From: Siphonodentalium dalli
Lineage: Eukaryota > Mollusca > Scaphopoda > Gadilida > Siphonodentaliidae
DNA length: 64,000 bases
Reading direction: 5' to 3'
Assembly (NCBI GenBank): GCA_032622095.1
Contig: CP136069.1
Location: 17,289,273-17,353,272 of the forward strand
Each line of letters opens with the position of its first letter. Position 1 is the first letter of the stretch. Below are positions 58,627 through 64,000 of this stretch, piece by piece. Made by a program: the position numbers and the translations under genes. The notes beneath the pieces were generated by a model. The model had not been told where the DNA came from and searched no databases. It saw only the letters and a program-made list of their open reading frames with translations.

Positions 58627-58875
58627 ATTATGTTGAAGACGCTTGCGAAAGGATCGAGTGGATACATCACCCAATTTGTCCAGGATTTTTTTGCCGAATC
58701 CGTGATTTCTTGGCCATGGCAGGGATCTTTAGCCTGCGCACATTGTCGCACGCGGGGCAGTCATGGGCGTCGACTCCCGACCCGACGGTGTGTCCATCTA
58801 GCGTAGAGTCACCCCTGGCTATGACATTACGTGAGGAGCGGAGGTACGAAATTCGCCTAGTACGTATTTTTCAAA
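58627..58875 (-). other. Coding-like segment of unknown gene
   Basis: A frame open for about 69 codons reads RGDSTLDGHTVGSGVDAHDC, then PACDNVRRLKIPAMAKKSRI. After an A7 run a neighbouring frame continues as GKKILDKLGDVSTRSFRKRL to a stop. It is less AT-rich than its surroundings and on the same strand as the coding-like segments at 55860-57520. An exon, a processed relic or chance are all possible. Confidence 0.25.
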
Positions 58876-58929
58876 TGTTGTCAGATTGTGTTGCTTCCGC
58901 GGAATCAATCTCAGAGCACTGATCGTGAA

Positions 58930-59060
58930 ATCGATGCTTGATTTGTGATGCCCATGGTACTGGGAATGCAGATGATGACACAAAGTCCGACCGATACAAT
59001 GTCGGATTCGAACCCTCGACCGTAAAGAAAGTTGCTCAGTACATAGGTCAGCCCACAAAC
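58930..59060 (-). repeat. Possible tRNA-derived SINE fragment
   Basis: On the minus strand, CGAGGGTTCGAATCCGAC (about 58995-59025) matches a tRNA B-box (GGTTCGAATCC). No convincing A-box or cloverleaf lies upstream, so it is not called a tRNA gene. Confidence 0.3.
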
Positions 59061-60150
59061 CAACTTCATGAATTATGCCTCACATTAAATTATCCGACTT
59101 ATATCCTGCAAAATATCGTCCAATGTCTGGCTGTATATACTAAGGGAATTTAACTGTGACAGTTATAAACAAATAATACATTTAATTGAATTATTAATAA
59201 GTTAGCGCTTTGTGGTTTGTTCACACACTGGCGATTTTTAAAGAACAGATGCATGATTATTGTTCTAAACGACTGTTGAACAGACTTCATATAGTGTGTG
59301 AGCAAAGTTTTATTAATTCCCCTTAGTAAATGCAGCCAAAACATACTCCAAAACTTGTTATTGAGAAAATTGACCGTTGCATATTCATTCATATCCATTA
59401 TATCCACACAACTAAAACATATTTGTTTATTCGCTGGAAGCCATATCTATATCTAAATCCAATTTAAATATTAATTTAATCTGAAAATGATAGTGAAATA
59501 TTTAAATTCTCTATGTTGCCATTGTTGATTGTATTCTGTCAGTCAGGGGTGCCGGATAGACGGCCACCATAGGCCACGGCACTCCACACAATACGTATAC
59601 GAATTTACTTATGTTATAATGTATTAATGTATAATGTATTGTGAAATAAAATATTATCCTATCCTATTATCCGCTCATCGCCACCACCACAGACTGTGCA
59701 AGACGAAATGATTTTGGGTTTAAACACGAATATAACAAAACACGATCGATTTGCAAACTTGATGTGAATGCATGTGTATAGATATCTGAATGTGCTAAAA
59801 ATGCAGTTATAAACACCCAATGCATACGAAGCAAGTGCGTTACACCTTTGAATATACTTCTTGAGGCAATGTATAATACCACATTTATCCAAATTTTAAG
59901 AATTAAATTTAATCTCGGTTTATCCAGGTTATCCTGACTATTTAACAGATTAGTTTTCTGTTGTATATAGCATAATATTAATAATAGCATATTATCTTGA
60001 TTATACCACAACATAATACATTTCAAATTGGTCGTATTTTGAGTGGGTGTCCCGGCCATGGCATGTTAGTAATCCAAGAAGACGATTGCACGAGGTGTAA
60101 TAATATTCGTATATCATACACATGTAGGTAATATGTTATTACAACAGATT
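59061..60150. other. No recognised feature
   Basis: AT-rich; overlapping open frames at 59659-60059 lack any motif. TTATAATGTATTAATGTATAATG is low complexity. Confidence 0.4.
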
Positions 60151-61813
60151 AACCCTTTCATGACTGGAGCTTGAATCTGCTTCCTGAATTTTTGCGAAAT
60201 TGGAAATTTTGCAACTGACAGCAACTTCAGAACACAATTTGACTAAGTTTAGAACAAAATTGCTACTTTTGATATAAGAAAAACAAATTGCCCACTAATT
60301 ATTGGTTGGAAACTCATATGAGAACAATACCAACCTTTATTATGTCAGCTATTACGATTAACCAATCAGGGGTTACATTCCTTGATGAATCGGTAAGACC
60401 GCTGCATGACCCACATTTGCTGAACTTCCGCGATATCAATGTATATACTAAGCGAACTTAGCAACATTCTTCCCTTATTAAGCACTCAAAATATCGGACA
60501 AAATGTGTGTAATTTCGTGCCTTAGGTTTGGAAAGTCCCACTAGAATCAAAGAACTATATTGCGAAACGGTGTGATTATGTTCTCCGATTATTTTATCAA
60601 CACAAATGTCTAAACGCACATCGACGACAATGTCCCGACAAAACGAATGGCAAGTCAGACACAAGAGTTCTAATTTTCTGCAATTTTGACGAGTATAGCT
60701 TGCGAAAATCGTCAACAAAACTACCGCTTTGATTCTCCATTCTGTCATTTAGTTTTTAGTGCGGGAATTGTTCTCAACCGACATAGGAAATTTGACTTTG
60801 GGGCGATCGGTTTTCGCCATTCTGGCTAGAAAACCCCGCGCTAAATATAGAAACCACAGACTAGTACCCAGCCGGTGACAGAGTCAGAAAGGAAGTATGA
60901 CTGGTGCACTCTGGTAGAGATTGGGTTTTCCGTACCATCAACATAGCAATTCAGCAGGACCCAACAACAGCAAAGCAAATTGGCAGGACCACTTGACCAG
61001 GGGTGGTATTTCTAGGACGGCTGACATAATAATAAACACACGTAAGGTAGATGAAGATATTCACAATCTATGTCGGTCAAAACCAATTTTATCATCGTTG
61101 GAATGCGTGCGCACCATGTAGGTCACTGTGTCTAGGCAGCCAATCAAAAGACCCCATCCCAAACAGTCTAACAAGACTACCGTGAGAATTATGATCAAAG
61201 ACAAAAACATGCGCACCTACCCACACTTACCCGAAACAATGACATTCATGCAGATTCATATTTACACATCAAAGCGATGATCTAATTGCATTTAACCTCA
61301 CAACAATATAACATATATATATACGATAGGATTGAAACTTGACCCACGAGCCTGTCCGTCTAATTAATATAGGTAAACTTTATGAACAGAGTCCAATGAA
61401 TATCACCTTGCTTTGGGTCTGCCATTCTGCGACCATCCCCAGCCAACGGGGGACATACGCGTTTCTTTCAACCCTTATTGAATAATTGTCCACCACGGAT
61501 TCAATGCATCTTTGGTCGCGATAAGCTGTCAGGTGTGTTCTGCTATTAATGTAGTTAAGCTCGAATAGAGATCACAGTCCACCTTTCAAAACGTGGGAAC
61601 CTATTGAAGATCTTACCACATGGGGCATGTAACGCGCTCCGCTGCCCGCCCCCTTTTGCACTGCCCATGCATATACGCCGCTTCTATATATATAAGCGCC
61701 TGCACGCTTCACGTTAATGGTACTGTAATAAGTCATTATAGGTTAATTGACCGTGTAAGGTAGTGGATTCTCTATTATATGCGAGGTTTCTATTTTTCGA
61801 TATGTTGCAAACA
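60151..61813. other. Mostly unrecognised; one MITE end at 60151
   Basis: TTAACCCTTTCATGACTGGA at about 60151 is the left terminus of the second hairpin family, but no partner end follows. The rest (including the open frame 60458-60748) shows no assignable motif. Confidence 0.4.
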
Positions 61814-62255
61814 TTAACCATGTCATGATGGGAGCTGCGCTGGTGCAGCATTAAATACCTTTTCAGCGCTTTCTCTTATATATGCGAGACTCCCATATGT
61901 AGCCTAATATATATAAGAGAATACATTGGCCTAACAATATTTACATTGACATTGTAAGACAGTGCATTCTTTTATATGTGCGAGGCTCCCTATGTAAACT
62001 CGCATATATAAGAAAATGCACTGGCACATGATATTTACATACTCTGTGCTATTGGATACTCGTATATATGTGAGTATCCCGTATGGAGCTTCGCATATAA
62101 AAATAATGCTTGGCTTACACGGTCATGGTAGATATTGGTAGGCCATGTATGCTCTTATTGCGAGGCTCCCTGTGGGAGAATCGTATACATTACATAAGAG
62201 AATGCATTGGCACAGGGTTTTCATAAAATTTCAGGAAGCTCGATGGAAGGGTTAA
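61814..62255. mobile_element. TTAA-bounded MITE of the second hairpin family, extended core
   Basis: TTAACCATGTCATGATGGGA at the left and AAGCTCGATGGAAGGGTTAA at the right. The interior has at least four degenerate hairpin halves (TTTCTCTTATATATGCGAG, GTGCATTCTTTTATATGTGC, GCATATATAAGAAAATGC, ATAAGAGAATGCATTGGC). Confidence 0.75.
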
Positions 62256-62327
62256 TCCCTTGAATAATTTGAAGACAAGTTTTTGTTATTTAACTGCATT
62301 TTAAAATATAAGCAACTTTTATGTATT

Positions 62328-62581
62328 TTAACCCTTCCATGACGAGAGCTTCCTGTGAGGAGCCCTGTAAGGAGCCCCATACAGGTGGCAGCTTGTATTG
62401 CTGAGTGTCGTCTGCTCAGGTCTGTGAGGGGCTCCATAAGGGTAGTTTAACGCTTCCATGACGAGAGCTTCCTGTGAGGAGCCCCATACAGGTGGCAGCT
62501 TGTATTGCTGAGTGTCGTCTGCTCAGGTCTGTGAGGGGCTCCATAAGGGTAGTTTAACGCTCCCAGTCATGGGAGGGTTAA
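62328..62581. mobile_element. TTAA-bounded element with two tandem ~120 bp units
   Basis: Starts TTAACCCTTCCATGACGAGA and ends GTCATGGGAGGGTTAA. Two tandem units share GAGAGCTTCCTGTGAGGAGC, CATACAGGTGGCAGCTTG, GAGTGTCGTCTGCTCAGG and GGGGCTCCATAAGGGTAG. The GAGTGTCGTCTGCTCA motif links it to the cores at 45820 and 56740. Confidence 0.78.
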
Positions 62582-62729
62582 GTGGTAGGTTATAGAGATT
62601 TTCAATACATTCACTAGTTGAACTGTATGATGAATATTGCTCATCAACAATTTATAGTTCTCCTTTAAAAAAAATGCAATGCATATCAACAGTTAAAGAA
62701 GACATGCATCTATGCACTACATTAAAACG

Positions 62730-62920
62730 ATCCAGCTTGACAATGTTGAGCCATGCACCTAAATCTTAATGATATGCCCGACAGCGCTGTGTGCCTGAGG
62801 CTGAGTGCACGCGAATAGCGCGTGCTACCCGGCGTACACGAAACGTGATCGCGGTCCGAATGCAGGGTCTTAAAGATACGGGCGGCGTTGGCGGTGGGTA
62901 TGCTGTTAAAATATTCAGCT
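62730..62920 (-). other. GC-richer open segment, possible exon of unknown gene
   Basis: On the minus strand an acceptor-like TATTTTAACAG (about 62910) is followed by about 57 open codons (IPTANAARIFKTLHSDRDHV, then SCTPGSTRYSRALSLRHTAL). Base composition is distinctly higher in G+C than its neighbours. No family recognised and no donor chosen. Confidence 0.25.
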
Positions 62921-63514
62921 CCCCCAAAAACCGATATAAACAGAAATAATAGTAAAATATAGACAGACCTTGTTCTTATACCAATCAGAAATATGGCATA
63001 AACAGTATGTTATTGTCAAATGTTTTTTCCTTTATTATATAACAAAAGCAAAAAACGTTACAGAACCTGGTTTTGTTTAGATCCGGATATGGTAAACATT
63101 AAGAACGTTATTTGTTACTGTTTTCCTGACATGGAAATAATAATAAAGAGCGTTTATATAATGTGTGTGTGATTAACCAAGAGAATTGTTCTGTGTTATG
63201 TAAACAGAAGCAAAACTTCTGTAACACGATCAGGCTCTTGTTTACGTACACCACCGTACGTCTTGACGACAATATACTATTTACGTGCTGATTATGTTTG
63301 GCATATGAACAAAACTCTATATATTTTAATATTCCTTCTGTTGATGGCGATTTGAACAAATATGAATATTTCTGCAACGAAAGCCACCCGTGCCTTTAAA
63401 CATACCTGACTCATTTGAGCCCCAACACGTGTTGGGACCATATATGTCGATAAATACACGAACTATTAGCAAATAAATACATTATATATAAACTCTGAAA
63501 TTTACTGAAACAAG

Positions 63515-63870
63515 ATAGTCAATTACTGTTGAGTCGCCCACCTGACTGCAAAACATGGCAGACTGGGACTCTGAAGACCACAACAGTCAGTACTTGTAAA
63601 AACCACTTAAAACAAGTAGTTCTAAATAAGGACGTAGCTAGATGTTTTCCATTTGCTCGTTGTGGGGTGGGGTGTCCACCTTGATATTTCCAGCTGCAAA
63701 TATCTGACCACAATAGCCTACATAGCCCGTCCCCACCAATTTCCCCAATCGGACCGAAATCCCAAGTTAGTAAAATTCCTTTTACACACCCACCTTAGGT
63801 TGATATTTTACAGCTGATACATCAAGTTGTTCAATTGTTGGAAATTTCCAATCTGACATACATCCTTTTA
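63515..63870. repeat. Dispersed repeat (pair of 28010-28385)
   Basis: Same order of phrases as 28015-28330: GTCGCCCACCTGACTGCAAA, CAGACTGGGACTCTG, CAACAGTCAGTACTTGTAAA, CAATTGTTGGAAATTTCCAA. Same orientation. Confidence 0.75.
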
Positions 63871-64000
63871 CCGGCCTTCCCCATTTAACCCTTTCAGTGC
63901 CAGGGGCCGATCTCATCGGCCTTAATTTACGGTCTGTAAAATCTGCCCTAAAAAAATAAAATGTTTCCTTTTTTTTTATAGATTTTTTTGGGTTGAATTT

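Noticed and set aside
58990-59030. B-box-like GGGTTCGAATCC suggested a tRNA gene
   Set aside because: No acceptor stem, A-box or cloverleaf could be built; kept only as a weak SINE-like note.

Overview
The window looks like intron-rich, repeat-dense animal nuclear DNA. A lophotrochozoan, probably a mollusc such as a bivalve, is my inference. The grounds are spliced exons with GT/AG borders, very many palindromic MITEs, dispersed repeats ending in GACG tetranucleotide runs, a Crypton-type recombinase and a non-LTR retrotransposon relic. No bacterial-style operon, rRNA, confident tRNA or CRISPR array was seen. Most short open frames fall in repeats.

The one clear host gene is on the minus strand. 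Eight exons between 32644 and 2219 (831 nt) encode the middle and later part of an SLC7 light-chain amino acid transporter (xCT / b0,+AT / LAT-like). All seven exon joins keep the reading frame and all borders are GT/AG. The first exons (start codon, roughly TM1 to TM4) were not recognised up to 64000, and the last coding exon(s) lie left of position 1 or were missed. Its introns carry a Crypton-like tyrosine recombinase gene (14541-15883, one frameshift), a LINE reverse transcriptase pseudogene (23046-24600) and most of the MITEs.

The most unusual structure is in the intron after the exon at 19645-19744. The last ~28 exonic bases (encoding YSGLFAYNG plus the first two bases of the Trp codon) and the adjoining 5' splice site are repeated as a ~61 bp unit. 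There are 10 extra copies besides the real exon end, split by a 1.1 kb repeat insertion. Every copy keeps the exon-like core and GTATGT donor, so the intron starts with a ladder of decoy 5' splice sites.

From 33.5 to 53.3 kb the window is a large segmental duplication (A about 33552-43845, B about 46938-52737, plus a third partial copy to 53290). Copy A contains a 1507 bp unit in three tandem copies (36031-40650), whose breakpoint falls in the arm of a palindromic MITE. Differences between A and B give natural empty and filled sites for several insertions.

Mobile elements fall into recognisable families: (1) TTAA-flanked, piggyBac-like MITEs with two ~68 bp hairpins; (2) a related TTAACCCTTTCATGAC family; (3) hAT-like palindromes CAAGCCTTGAAATAG with perfect 8 bp target duplications at three sites; (4) Tc1/mariner-like palindromes CAGTAATGCCCTAA in TA; (5) several long foldbacks. 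From 55.2 to 63 kb there are minus-strand coding-like segments of unknown identity, including two diverged copies of a DTSDFxPKTPxYI motif that differ largely at third codon positions.
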